Source: Bradyrhizobium sp. cir1 (GTDB lineage Bacteria; Pseudomonadota; Alphaproteobacteria; Rhizobiales; Xanthobacteraceae). From it: a DNA stretch of 64,000 bases. The first letter of the stretch is position 1; every line of letters starts with the position of its first letter. The position numbers were made by a program, and so were the translations under genes. The notes below the pieces were generated by a model that saw only the letters and a list, made by a program, of their open reading frames with translations, made no database searches and was not told the DNA's origin. Where the stretch lies: NCBI RefSeq assembly GCF_014198245.1, contig NZ_JACIHE010000010.1:62001-126000 (forward strand). Reading direction: 5' to 3'. This document shows, one piece after another, positions 16,823-27,466 of the stretch.

Positions 16823-18436
16823 CTAGAACGCGAACTGCGTGCGCATTGCGATGGCGTCGTACTTCGAGCCGACGTCGGCGGTCGAGACCGGCGAGGCCTG
16901 CTTCGACACTGTGCCGTGCAGGTAGTCGAGCATGAACCGGACGTTGCCGTTGACGTACCAGTTGAGCGCGAGCGTGTAGACGGTCTGACGGCCGCCGGCG
17001 ATGCCATTGGCGGTCGCGAGCTGGTTGTTGAGGTCAATCGTCGAGAAGCGTCCCGCGATTTCCCACGCGCCCCAGCCGCCGCCATCGAGCGAGAATGGAT
17101 GCGCCGGCTTGACGCCGCCATAGGCCGCGCTCGCCGCGTTGTAGGATCGGCCTTCGCCGGTCAGCACGTAGCCGGCCTGGGCATAGCCGCCCTGGAATTT
17201 CAGGCTCGGTGCACCGACCAGCGGCACGCTGGTGTTGGCGTTGCGGTCGATGTTGTACCAGAAGTATTCGCCCTGGACGATGAACGGGCCGTAGGTCGCG
17301 GCCGCCTCGACGCTGTAGACCTGCGCGCCCGAGACGTTGGGGATCGCGCCGGTGGAGATCAAGGCGGTCGGATCGATGCGCAATTCCGGACGGTCGCTGA
17401 GCGTCAGCGTCTGCGTGTTGGCGATGAGATTGCGCGGCGGCTGGATCAGCCACTCTGCGTCGGCGCCGATATGCACCGAGTAGTCCTTGCCGCTGATCGG
17501 GTTGCCGGCAATGCGCGCCACGGCGCCGTATTGCTCGCTCGTACCGGCCGGGGCCGCGCTCGATGCCGAGTGGATCGCGCCAGTTGCAGGTCCCGTGACG
17601 TAACCGCCGATCCAGAGCTGGTCGTTGTACCAGCGCGTACCGACGGCGGAGCGGAAGTCGCCCGCAGCGATGTTGGTGGCGACGATGCCGGCCGAGGCAC
17701 GCTCCATGAACAGGGTGTCGTTGGAGCTCGTGGCCTCGTCCATGGTGTAGGGCAGGTCCATGACGCCGGCCTCGACCGCCATCTTTCCGCCGAATGGCTT
17801 CAGGCCGGTATAGCTGAGATAGGCGTTCTCGATGCCGGATACGGCGCCGCCCGGGAGGGACCCCGGTGCCGCGCCGCCAAATCCGTCGGAGGAGCCGCCG
17901 AAATCGTAGATCAGCGCGAAATTCCAGTCATTGAGGAATTTGCCGGCGACGCCGATGCGCGCGCGGCGGACGTTCTCGCCGCTGTCCAGTTTCTGCGGCA
18001 CGGTGGCCGCGGTGTTGGGACGATAATCATAACCGCCGATATCGTAGTGCACGCGACTGGTGATGGCGACGCAGTTGGCCTGGTCGGCCGTGCAGATGGT
18101 CGGCCGGTTGTTCGGCATCGTCACCACGACGCCGGACGCAGGCGCCGGGCCCTTGACGGGGATTGCCGCATTGGCGTTGGCGACCACCGCCTTGGCTTCC
18201 GAACGCGCTTCGGCCTTGGCCTCCGCCTTGGCTTCGGCCCTGGCCTTCGCCGTTGCCGCCGTGTTCGCGGCGGTCTGACTCTGAAGCTTGTCGAGCTTCT
18301 GCTCGAGCAACTTCAACTGCTGCTTCAGGAGCGCGATCTCCTGCTCGCTGCTGCTTGCCGATTGGGCTTGGGCCTGCGAGGCCGCCAGCGCGCCGGCGAA
18401 ACCAATCGCCGTGGCTGCAAGTCTTGTTCTGCTCAC
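16823..18436 (-). CDS. Outer-membrane porin with coiled-coil N-terminus
   Basis: This 537-residue protein starts at GTG (18436) with a perfect GGAGG seven to eight bases upstream. It has a signal peptide (LAATAIGFAGALAASQAQAQ), then a coiled-coil segment rich in Leu/Gln/Lys (EIALLKQQLKLLEQKLDKLQ), an Ala/Lys/Glu-rich linker, and a long beta-rich domain ending in phenylalanine (RTQFAF), as expected for a 16-18-strand outer-membrane barrel of the phosphate-selective porin O/P type. The coiled coil may trimerise or span the periplasm. Substrate specificity is not known. Confidence 0.85.
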   Translation of the reverse strand: MSRTRLAATAIGFAGALAASQAQAQSASSSEQEIALLKQQLKLLEQKLDKLQSQTAANTAATAKARAEAKAEAKAEARSEAKAVVANANAAIPVKGPAPASGVVVTMPNNRPTICTADQANCVAITSRVHYDIGGYDYRPNTAATVPQKLDSGENVRRARIGVAGKFLNDWNFALIYDFGGSSDGFGGAAPGSLPGGAVSGIENAYLSYTGLKPFGGKMAVEAGVMDLPYTMDEATSSNDTLFMERASAGIVATNIAAGDFRSAVGTRWYNDQLWIGGYVTGPATGAIHSASSAAPAGTSEQYGAVARIAGNPISGKDYSVHIGADAEWLIQPPRNLIANTQTLTLSDRPELRIDPTALISTGAIPNVSGAQVYSVEAAATYGPFIVQGEYFWYNIDRNANTSVPLVGAPSLKFQGGYAQAGYVLTGEGRSYNAASAAYGGVKPAHPFSLDGGGWGAWEIAGRFSTIDLNNQLATANGIAGGRQTVYTLALNWYVNGNVRFMLDYLHGTVSKQASPVSTADVGSKYDAIAMRTQFAF

Positions 18437-18762
18437 GTTACGCCTCCATCGTTTGACTGATTTCCCCAAGTCACTTTCCAAGTCGCGAACGGAGAGCCTA
18501 GGTGTGATCGATGACTGCCCCGCGACGCTGCGCTCGGTTGCGTGGGTTCCCACTGGTGCAAATTCGCCGCAACCGAATCCGCCACCGGGCAGCATGCGGG
18601 ATGACGCGCATCATGCCAATCCATCGCCCGAGCGGATTGTCATTTCGCACGCCGTGCTTGCGGGCCGGACACACCGGGGAAGGGGCCGAATATTGCCGCC
18701 CGGCGCCCTTCTATTGGGGGGCGAACACGCCTATATTCCGTCGTCTTTTCCAAGAGGTAGGA

Positions 18763-20165
<1,403 letters not shown>

Positions 20166-20169
<4 letters not shown>

Positions 20170-21503
20170 GTCCGAAGCGACCACAGGAGACGCCAACGCT
20201 CTTTGCCGCGGCGGGGCTCGACCACGAGGCTCCGCATCCGCTGCCGGATCGCTTGCGTCCGCGTACGCTGTCGGAGGTCGTCGGCCAGGATCACATCCTC
20301 GGCCCCGACGGCGCGCTGACGCGCATGCTGGAGACGCGCACGCTGGGCTCGCTGGTGTTCTGGGGCCCGCCGGGCACCGGCAAGACCACGGTGGCGCGGC
20401 TGCTGGCGGACGCCACCGATCTGCATTTCGAGCAGATCTCGGCCGTGTTCTCCGGTGTCGCCGACCTCAAGAAGGCGTTCGATGCCGCACGCGCCCGCCG
20501 CGAGATGGGCAAGGGCACGCTGCTGTTCGTCGACGAGGTGCACAGATTCAATCGCGCCCAGCAGGATTCGTTTCTGCCCGTGATGGAAGACGGCACGGTG
20601 GTGATGGTCGGCGCCACCACCGAAAACCCGTCCTTCGAGCTCAACGCGGCGCTTTTGTCCCGCGCGCGCGTGCTGGTGTTCCGCTCGCTCGACCCGGCCG
20701 CGATCGAAAAGCTGTTCGCGCATGCCGAGGCGGTCGAGGGCAAGAAGTTGCCGCTGGACGCCGAAGCGCGCGCTGTTCTGGTGCGTATGGCCGACGGCGA
20801 CGGAAGGGCGTCACTGACGCTCGCCGAAGAGGTCTGGCGTTCGGCGCGGGCGGACGAGATTTTCAACGCCGCGCAATTGCAGGACATCCTGCAACGCCGC
20901 GCGCCGATCTACGACAAGTCGGCCGACGGCCACTACAATCTGATCTCGGCGCTGCATAAATCGGTGCGCGGCTCCGATCCCGATGCCGCGCTGTATTACC
21001 TCGCGCGCATGCTGGACGCCGGCGAGGACCCATTGTTCCTTGCCCGCCGCGTCGTGCGCATGGCGGTGGAGGACATCGGGCTTGCCGATCCGCAGGCGCT
21101 CGTCATCGCCAATGCCGCCAAGGACGCCTTCGACTTCCTCGGCCATCCCGAGGGCGAGCTCGCGATCGCGCAAGCCGTGGTCTATCTCGCCACCGCGCCG
21201 AAATCGAACGCGGTCTACACCGCCTTCGGCACGGCGATGCAGGTCGCAAAGCAGGCCGGCTCGCTGCTGCCGCCAAAACACATCCTCAATTCCCCGACCA
21301 AGCTGATGAAGTCCGAAGGCTACGGCACTGGTTACGCATACGACCACGACGCCCCCGACGCCTTCTCCGGCCAGGACTACTTCCCCGAAGCCCTGGGCCG
21401 CCAGACCTTCTACGACCCGCCCGAGCGCGGCTTCGAGCGTGAGATCAGGAAGCGTTTGGATTACTGGGCCAAGCTGCGGAAGGAGCGGGGCGGCTCGCGC
21501 TAG
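20166..21503 (+). CDS. rarA: Replication-associated recombination protein A
   Basis: This 445-residue protein is RarA/MgsA, a clamp-loader-like AAA+ ATPase that acts at stalled replication forks. Walker A GPPGTGKTT is at residues 67-75 and Walker B LLFVDEVHRFN at 119-129. The C-terminal tetramerisation domain (FGTAMQVAKQAGSLLPPKHILN...YGTGYAYDHD) is complete. The ATG overlaps the stop of the upstream protease gene by four bases. Confidence 0.95.
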
Positions 21504-21555
21504 AAACGGCCATTTCGTCGTGACGGAAGGCCGCTTTTAGGGTACGCAGGCAACC

Positions 21556-22794
21556 ATGAGCCGCCGCATCAAGAGAATGAACCCAAAGCCCCGTTCGCGT
21601 GACGAGCGCGATGACGCACGTCCGCATCAGGCGCGCAGCGCGAAAAAGGCCGGGCCGCGTCCGGGCGGCAAGCCGGGCTCGAAGCCGCCGCGCTTTGCCG
21701 GAGAGCGTTCCGAGCGGCGTGGCCCCGAGCGCGCCGAGCGGCGGCCGCCCAAACCCGCCCAGGAAAGGCCTGCGCCGGGGAAGCCGGTCGAGGCGCTGCT
21801 GCCGACCAAGGTGCAGACCGTCACCGTCACGGCTGACGAGAACAACATGCGCGTCGACCGTTTCCTTGAAGCGCGCTTTCCCGGCCTGTCGTTCTCCCAC
21901 ATCCAGCGCGTCGTGCGCAAAGGCGAGCTGCGCGTCGACGGCAAGCGCGTCGACAGCAAGGACCGGCTAGAGGAAGGGCAGAGCGTCCGCATTCCGCCGC
22001 TGAAGCTGGATGCACCGAAGGTCGTCGGCGAGCTCTCGGAGGCTGCGCAGAAGACGCTCAAGGCCCTGAAGGAGATGACGATCTGGGAGGACGACGACGT
22101 CCTCGTGCTGAACAAGCCGGCGGGCCTTGCCGTGCAGGGCGGCTCGGGCATGACGCGGCACATCGACCAGATGCTGGAGGTGATGCGCGATGCCAAGGGC
22201 CAGAAGCCGCGCCTCGTGCACCGCATTGATCGCGAGACCTCGGGCTGTCTCCTGATCGCCAAGACGCGCTTTGCCGCCTCGCATCTGACCGGCGCATTTC
22301 GTTCGAGATCGGCGCGAAAGGTCTATTGGGCGCTGGTGCCGGGTCTGCCGAAGCCGAAGCAGGGCCGCATCTCGACCTTCCTCGCCAAGGAAGAGAGCGA
22401 GGACGACACCATCATGCGCATCGCCCAGCATGGCGACGAGGGCGCCAGCCACGCAGTGACCTATTACGCCGTGGTCGAGACCGCCGGCAACAAGCTGACC
22501 TGGGTGTCGCTGAAACCGGTGACCGGCCGCACCCATCAGCTGCGCGCCCACATGGCCCATATCGGCCATCCCATCATCGGCGATCCCAAATATTTCAACA
22601 TCGAGAACTGGGAATTGCCCGGCGGCCTGCAAAACCGGCTGCATCTGCTCGCGCGCCGCATCGTCATTCCGCATCCGCGTGGCGGCGTGATCGACGCCAC
22701 CGCGCCGCTACCGCCGCACATGCAGCAGTCGTGGAATCTGCTGGGGCTCGATGCAAGCCGGTTCGACCCGATCGAGAACGCGCCGGAGGAGTAG
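21556..22794 (+). CDS. RluA/RluC family 23S rRNA pseudouridine synthase with basic N-terminal extension
   Basis: This 412-residue protein isomerises uridine to pseudouridine in rRNA. Residues 1-85 are a low-complexity Arg/Pro/Gly-rich extension. An S4 RNA-binding domain follows (MRVDRFLEARFPGLSFSHIQ, about 98-145), then the catalytic domain with HRIDRETSG at 222-230; Asp225 is the expected catalytic residue. The GRTHQLRAHMAHIGHPI and GDPKY motifs are present. The closest family member is RluC, inferred from the S4 domain and motifs. The extension probably adds RNA affinity. Confidence 0.92.
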   Translation: MSRRIKRMNPKPRSRDERDDARPHQARSAKKAGPRPGGKPGSKPPRFAGERSERRGPERAERRPPKPAQERPAPGKPVEALLPTKVQTVTVTADENNMRVDRFLEARFPGLSFSHIQRVVRKGELRVDGKRVDSKDRLEEGQSVRIPPLKLDAPKVVGELSEAAQKTLKALKEMTIWEDDDVLVLNKPAGLAVQGGSGMTRHIDQMLEVMRDAKGQKPRLVHRIDRETSGCLLIAKTRFAASHLTGAFRSRSARKVYWALVPGLPKPKQGRISTFLAKEESEDDTIMRIAQHGDEGASHAVTYYAVVETAGNKLTWVSLKPVTGRTHQLRAHMAHIGHPIIGDPKYFNIENWELPGGLQNRLHLLARRIVIPHPRGGVIDATAPLPPHMQQSWNLLGLDASRFDPIENAPEE

Positions 22795-22816
22795 GGGCTG
22801 AGCTCCGCTGCCAGCC

Positions 22817-22905
22817 CCGTCATTGCGAGGAGCTCTTGCGACGAAGCAATCCAGAATGCCTCCGCGGAAAGATTCTGGATTGCTTCGCTTCGCTCGCAAT
22901 GACGG
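22817..22905. repeat. Palindromic repeat, CGTCATTGCGAG family
   Basis: CCGTCATTGCGAG...CAATCCAGAA and TTCTGGATTGCTTCG...CTCGCAATGACGG form a long inverted pair around TGCCTCCGCGGAAAGA. Further copies lie at 27180, 38499 and 44320, and a half unit at 35438. It is located between two convergent genes. Confidence 0.9.
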
Positions 22906-22932
22906 TGCGGAGACAGCGGTGGTTGGCCACCC

Positions 22933-23379
22933 TCAATTCCGGAACTGCTCCAAAAACATCCGCAGACTATCATGCGGACTCTCGACATCCGTAATCAGCC
23001 AGCCCTCGGGCCCGTTGACCAGGACGAAGTTCAGCGCCACCCGGCGACCGTGATTGTCGAAATTCGCCGCGACATAGGTCTTGTCGTATTGCCTGCGGAC
23101 GACCGCGATCGCAACCGGGCCGAGCTTCCAGCTCGGGCTCTGCACCAGGAAATCGTAGGGTTCGATCCTCGTCGTGCTCCAGGCCTTGCGCAGGGGCAGA
23201 TCGAAGAACTGGCGGGCGGTCACGGCATCGCGCGGCAGGCCTTTTGACAGCTCCGGCGCGCCCTCGCCGTAATGGGCATAGACGTTGCGGACCAGCGATT
23301 CAGGGGTGCGGAAGCCGGCCTCGGCCGCGGCCAGCCAAAATCCTGCCAACAGGGCGACAATGCCCGCAAGTTCCCTCAT
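22933..23379 (-). CDS. Secreted protein, DUF3828-like
   Basis: This 148-residue protein has a hydrophobic signal segment (LAGIVALLAGFWLAAAEAG). The mature part (TPESLVRNVYAHYG, then Lys/Trp-rich strands and WLITDVES) resembles NTF2-like DUF3828 lipoproteins or exported proteins, but I cannot confirm this family by eye. It is convergent with the pseudouridine synthase gene, and divergent from the ATP12 gene with 75 bases between starts. Confidence 0.7.
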   Translation of the reverse strand: MRELAGIVALLAGFWLAAAEAGFRTPESLVRNVYAHYGEGAPELSKGLPRDAVTARQFFDLPLRKAWSTTRIEPYDFLVQSPSWKLGPVAIAVVRRQYDKTYVAANFDNHGRRVALNFVLVNGPEGWLITDVESPHDSLRMFLEQFRN

Positions 23380-23454
23380 GCCTGCCGCTCGCTTTATCGG
23401 CCGCCGGTCTTATTTTAAGAGACTAGCATCCAGCGACCGGGACCAAAAACTCAC

Positions 23455-24249
23455 ATGCGCGAATTGTTCGAAGAAGCAGCAAGCCAGCCCCCGCCGGATC
23501 CACGGGAATCGGCGCGCCAGTCCGCGCGCACGCCGCTGCGCAAGCGCTTCTATAAGGCGGCCGGCGTAACCGATACCGACGGCGGCTTTGCCATCACGCT
23601 CGACGGCAAGCCGATCCGCACGCCTTCCGGCCGCCAGGTGGTGATCCCCGCGCGCGCGCTGGCCGATGCGGTGGTCGCCGAATGGGTGGCCCAGGGCGAG
23701 ACGATCGACCCTGTCACCATGCCGCTGACGCGGATCGCCAACAGCGTGGTCGAGGGCGTCGTCGACCGCGTCGAGCTCGTCAGCGACGATCTCGCAAAAT
23801 ACTTCGAGTCCGATCTGCTGTTTTATCGCGCCGGCCACCCCGAGGGGCTGGTCGCCCGCGAGGCCGCGCACTGGGATCCCGTGCTGTTCTGGGCCGCGCA
23901 GACGCTGCAGGCGCATTTCATCCTGTCCGAGGGCGTCATGCACGTGAAGCAGCCGGACGAGGCGCTGATGGCCGCCCGCGCCGCACTGCCCGGCGATCCC
24001 TGGTCGGTCGCCGCGCTCCATGTGGTCACGACCCTGACCGGCTCGGCGCTGCTGGCGCTGGCGCTGGCCCATGGCGTGCGCGATGCGGACCAGGTCTGGG
24101 CCGCCGCCCATGTCGACGAGGACTGGAACGCCGAGCAATGGGGCGTGGACGAGGAGGCGGCCGCCCGCCGCGCCGCCCGCCTGAAGGATTTTGAGGCAGC
24201 CGTGACGGTTCTGGCGGCGGTGAAGCCGTCCGCGGTCCAAGGTCCTTAA
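23455..24249 (+). CDS. ATP12 family F1-ATPase assembly chaperone
   Basis: This 264-residue protein matches ATP12, the chaperone that shields the F1 alpha subunit during ATP synthase assembly; the family is found in mitochondria and alphaproteobacteria. Diagnostic segments are the N-terminal KRFYKAAGV, FAITLDGKPIRTPSG, and DLLFYRAGHPEGLVAREAAHWDPVL. Its ATG is 75 bases from the divergent secreted-protein gene. The next gene (FliK-domain) starts 57 bases downstream. Confidence 0.92.
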   Translation: MRELFEEAASQPPPDPRESARQSARTPLRKRFYKAAGVTDTDGGFAITLDGKPIRTPSGRQVVIPARALADAVVAEWVAQGETIDPVTMPLTRIANSVVEGVVDRVELVSDDLAKYFESDLLFYRAGHPEGLVAREAAHWDPVLFWAAQTLQAHFILSEGVMHVKQPDEALMAARAALPGDPWSVAALHVVTTLTGSALLALALAHGVRDADQVWAAAHVDEDWNAEQWGVDEEAAARRAARLKDFEAAVTVLAAVKPSAVQGP

Positions 24250-24306
24250 CGAGAGGTTTACGAGGGGGCCTTACGGTGGGTTTAGCATTCCCCGGGCCCC
24301 CTTGAG

Positions 24307-25926
24307 ATGCCGACGCCGATAAGCTCGATCGTTCCCGTCAGTGCCGCCAGCCCTGTGGCTGATGCGACGACGCCCGATCTCGTACTCCAGGCCGGCAGCG
24401 TCGTCGATGCCAGGGTGGTCAGCGTGCTCGCCGACAATCTCGTGCGGATCGCGATCGCCAACCTGTCGATGGACGTGATGTCGGAGGTGGCGCTGACGCC
24501 GGGGCAAAACCTCCAGCTCGCGGTCTCGCAGAACGACGGCACCATCCGGCTCGCCGTCATGGGTGCAGGCGAGGAGGCGGCCGATCAGATCACGCTGACG
24601 TCGCGCGCAGCCTCTCTGGTGGACAGCCCGCCGCTTGCGCCGTCCGCGACCGCGGGACGCAACACGCTGACGCTATCGGAACAGGTCGCCGTCACCGCGG
24701 CTTCGGCCGAGGCGGTTACAAAACAGGGTAGCCAGGCGCCGCTGTTTGCCAATCTGGCCGCCGTCGTCACCGGCAGCGATCTGCCCGCGGGGCTGAAGCA
24801 GGCGGTGCTCGACGTGCTGGTGCAGCAGACGCCGCTCAACACTGCGCTTGATGGCGGCGACATCGAATCCGCCTTTCAGAAGTCCGGGCTGTTTCTCGAG
24901 GCTTCATTGGCCGCGGGCACGACGCCGTCCTCTGGCGCGATGCCGGACTTGAAGGCCGCGCTGCTGGTGTTGCGCCAGACATTGACAACGCTCGAGACCG
25001 GCGTGCCACAGGCGCAAGGCGCCGCGCTGCCGACGAGCGCTGTGGCCACGACGCAGACCGCAGCTTCCGCGCTTCAAGTGGCGGGCGAGGCGGCACAGGC
25101 GGCGTTGCCGTCGCCGGATGCCGAAGTAGCCCAGCCGACGCAATTGCTACGCGGCACTGCGCTTGCCGCCGCTGTGCTGGCGGAGGTGGCGGGCGACAAT
25201 CCGCAAGCCCTGGTGCCGCGAACCATGTCCGCAGGTCTTGCCGCGAGCCTGCTGCAAGACGTCACGCAAAGCCTGCCGCGCATGCTCGGTAACGTGCCTG
25301 GCTCCAACAAGGCCGTGCCTGACGGTCATGTGTTCGAGGCTGCCGCGCGCGCAACCACACCACCGCCGTTCCGCGGCGCGCTGCCGGCGCCGCAGGCTGT
25401 CGCCGCGCCATCGCTCGCGCCCGATACACCTCTGGCCGCGACCGTGCATCGCCTGCTCGATGACACCGATGCCGCGATCTCGCGGCAGACGTTGTTGCAG
25501 GTCGCTTCACTCTCCGATCGCACCGATGCCAGCGGTCACCGCATCGATCCGGCCGTACCACAGTGGAATTTCGAGATCCCGTTCGCGACCCCGCAGGGTA
25601 CCGCGATGGCGCAGTTCGAGATCTCGCGCGACGGCGGTGGCGAATCCGCCGATCCGGCCAAGCGCGCCTGGCGCGCGCGCTTCTCGCTCAATGTCGAGCC
25701 GGCCGGACCGGTGCACGCGCTGATCACGCTGAACGGCGACAAGACCTTCGTGCGGATGTGGGCGGAGCGGACGGCGACCGCGCAGCAGCTCCGCGCCGGT
25801 ATCGGTGAGCTCACGCAGGCGATGACGAAGGCCGAGCTCAAGCCCGGCGATATCGTCGTGCGCGACGGCACGCCGCCGCAGCCGGCGCCGGCCCGCGCCG
25901 GCCACTTCCTGGACCGCGCCACATGA
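24307..25926 (+). CDS. FliK-domain (flagellar hook-length control-like) protein
   Basis: This 539-residue protein has a low-complexity Ala/Gln/Thr/Pro-rich central region and a compact C-terminal domain (about residues 415-520) like the flagellar hook-length control protein FliK: FEIPFATPQGTAMAQFEISRDG, WRARFSLNVEPAGPVHALITLNG, then a helix with QQLRAGIGELTQAM. In flagellar systems FliK measures hook length and triggers FlhB to switch export specificity. Its stop overlaps the start of an FlhB-C-terminal-like gene (ATGA), supporting a joint role. No other flagellar gene is in the window. Confidence 0.8.
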   Translation: MPTPISSIVPVSAASPVADATTPDLVLQAGSVVDARVVSVLADNLVRIAIANLSMDVMSEVALTPGQNLQLAVSQNDGTIRLAVMGAGEEAADQITLTSRAASLVDSPPLAPSATAGRNTLTLSEQVAVTAASAEAVTKQGSQAPLFANLAAVVTGSDLPAGLKQAVLDVLVQQTPLNTALDGGDIESAFQKSGLFLEASLAAGTTPSSGAMPDLKAALLVLRQTLTTLETGVPQAQGAALPTSAVATTQTAASALQVAGEAAQAALPSPDAEVAQPTQLLRGTALAAAVLAEVAGDNPQALVPRTMSAGLAASLLQDVTQSLPRMLGNVPGSNKAVPDGHVFEAAARATTPPPFRGALPAPQAVAAPSLAPDTPLAATVHRLLDDTDAAISRQTLLQVASLSDRTDASGHRIDPAVPQWNFEIPFATPQGTAMAQFEISRDGGGESADPAKRAWRARFSLNVEPAGPVHALITLNGDKTFVRMWAERTATAQQLRAGIGELTQAMTKAELKPGDIVVRDGTPPQPAPARAGHFLDRAT

Positions 25927-26186
25927 GCGATCCATCCAAGCTTGCAATTGCCCTGCATTACGAGAAGGGTACCAATGCGCCCGTCGTCGTCGCCAAGGGC
26001 AAGGGCACGATCGGCGAAAAGATCGTCGAGATTGCCAGGGCCAACGACATCCCGATCGAGGAGAACGAAATCCTGGCCGGCGCGCTCTCCAAGGTCGAGC
26101 TTGGCGAGGAAATCCCGCCCGATCTCTACAAGGCGGTCGCCGAAGTGCTGGTGTTCGTGCTGCGGCTGTCGGGCCGGGGGCGCTAG
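25923..26186 (+). CDS. FlhB C-terminal domain-like protein
   Basis: This 87-residue protein resembles only the cytoplasmic FlhB-CC fragment (EscU/YscU/HrcU/FlhB family). LAIALHYEKGTNAPVVVAKG matches the strand right after the NPTH cleavage site, and GEEIPPDLYKAVAEVL (61-76) is the conserved FlhB end. The NPTH autocleavage motif and the four membrane helices are absent, so it mimics a pre-cleaved FlhB product. It is translationally coupled to the FliK-domain gene. Its TAG stop lies at the edge of a RIME-like repeat. Confidence 0.85.
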   Translation: MSDPSKLAIALHYEKGTNAPVVVAKGKGTIGEKIVEIARANDIPIEENEILAGALSKVELGEEIPPDLYKAVAEVLVFVLRLSGRGR

Positions 26187-26255
26187 AGCATGATCCGGAC
26201 CCGAAGGGCCGCGTTAGCGCAAAGTGTGCAGCGGTTTTCCGAATAGATCATGGTC
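26183..26255. repeat. RIME-like palindromic element, degraded copy
   Basis: CTAGAGCATGATCCGG...GCGGTTTTCCGAATAGATCATGG is a diverged copy of the element at 33373. The inner arm is altered (GACCCGAAGGGCCGCG inserted). The first bases include the stop codon of the FlhB-like gene. Confidence 0.65.
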
Positions 26256-26294
26256 AAGATGTAACCTGTCATCGTTTCACCACGTAGCGGCTGC

Positions 26295-27152
26295 ATGGTC
26301 GCGCGTGCCCTCATCGTTCAACGGATATCAGTCTTGCTCACCCGCCGTTCCACCCTTGGCCTTCTCGCCGCAACCGCGATCCTGCCGTCACGCGCGCTCG
26401 CCCACGTCGCGCCGCCGCGCAACGAGATCCGCGACAGCCTTGCAAAGCGCTTCGCTGATCTCGGTACATCAGGCACCTTCGTCGGCTACAAGGTCGAGGA
26501 TTATCTGATCGTCGCCAGCGACAAGGAGCGCTCGGGCGAGGGGAAGCTGCCGGCATCGACCTTCAAGATTCCGAACTCGCTGATTGCGCTGGAGACTGGC
26601 GTCGTCACTGATCCCGATAAGGACGTGTTTCCCTGGGACGGCGTCAAGCGGCCGATCGAGGCCTGGAACAAGGACCACACGCTGCGCAGCGCCATCGCGG
26701 TGAGTGCGGTGCCGGTCTATCAGGAGATCGCACGTCGCATCGGGCAGGAGCGGATGCAGAAATATGTCGACGAGGTCGACTACGGCAATCGTGACATCGG
26801 CGGCGGCATCGACCAGTTCTGGCTCACCGGGAATTTGCGCATCGATCCGGTCGAGCAGGTCGATTTCATCGACCGTCTGCGCCGCCGCGCGCTGCCGATC
26901 GGAAAGCGCAGCCAGGATCTCGTCGCCGACATCCTGCCTGTGACCAAGGTCGGCGACAGCATCATCCGCGCCAAGTCCGGCCTCCTGGGCGCCGAGCGCG
27001 GCGAGCCGTCACTGGGCTGGATGGTTGGCTGGGCCGAGAAGGGCGAGGCGCACACCGTGTTCGCGCTCAACATGGATTGCAAGGAGCCACGTCTCGTCGG
27101 CGAGCGCATGCCGCTGACGCAAGCCTGCCTTGCCGAGATCGGCGCGATCTAG
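26295..27152 (+). CDS. Class D (OXA-type) beta-lactamase
   Basis: This 285-residue protein has all the class D active-site motifs: Ser88-Thr-Phe-Lys91, Ser137-Ala-Val139, Tyr163-Gly-Asn165, and Lys227-Ser-Gly229. Trp175/Leu (QFWLTGNL) follows the YGN motif as in OXA enzymes. It hydrolyses beta-lactams via a carbamylated lysine. The N-terminus (TRRSTLGLLAATAILPSRALA) looks like a Tat signal peptide. No regulator or mobile element is adjacent, so it appears to be a resident chromosomal gene. Upstream in-frame ATG at 26295 gives a long 36-residue leader; a later start is possible. Confidence 0.93.
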   Translation: MVARALIVQRISVLLTRRSTLGLLAATAILPSRALAHVAPPRNEIRDSLAKRFADLGTSGTFVGYKVEDYLIVASDKERSGEGKLPASTFKIPNSLIALETGVVTDPDKDVFPWDGVKRPIEAWNKDHTLRSAIAVSAVPVYQEIARRIGQERMQKYVDEVDYGNRDIGGGIDQFWLTGNLRIDPVEQVDFIDRLRRRALPIGKRSQDLVADILPVTKVGDSIIRAKSGLLGAERGEPSLGWMVGWAEKGEAHTVFALNMDCKEPRLVGERMPLTQACLAEIGAI

Positions 27153-27179
27153 CGCTGTCGCGCCGGCGCCGCCCGGCCA

Positions 27180-27270
27180 CCGTCATTGCGAGGAGCTCTT
27201 GCGACGAAGCAATCCAGACTGCTGCTGCGGAAAGACTCTGGATTGCTTCGCGCTGCGCTCGCAATGACGG
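27180..27270. repeat. Palindromic repeat, CGTCATTGCGAG family
   Basis: A full unit with outer arms CCGTCATTGCGAG/CTCGCAATGACGG and inner arms GCAATCCAGA/TCTGGATTGC. It follows the beta-lactamase gene by 27 bases and is close in sequence to the copy at 22817. Confidence 0.9.
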
Positions 27271-27301
27271 AGTATGCGGTGTCTCCCATGGCCGAGGAGC
27301 C

Positions 27302-27379
27302 GTAGGGTGGGCAAAGGCGCGTAGCGCCGTGCCCACCATCATCTAGTTGGTGGGCACGCTTTCGCTTTGCCCACCCTAC
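27302..27379. repeat. Palindromic repeat, GTAGGGTGGGC variant
   Basis: GTAGGGTGGGCAAAGGCGC...GTGCCCACC and GGTGGGCACGC...TTTGCCCACCCTAC form an inverted double unit. It is related to, but distinct from, the GTAGGGTGGGTTAG family at 14963. Confidence 0.8.
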
Positions 27380-27466
27380 GGCAGCGCGTGTGGAGCAGGC
27401 GGTCTCAGCCCAGCTTGAACAGGACCTGCAAAAACTCCTCCACCGTCAATTTGACGCGCGGAGGCC

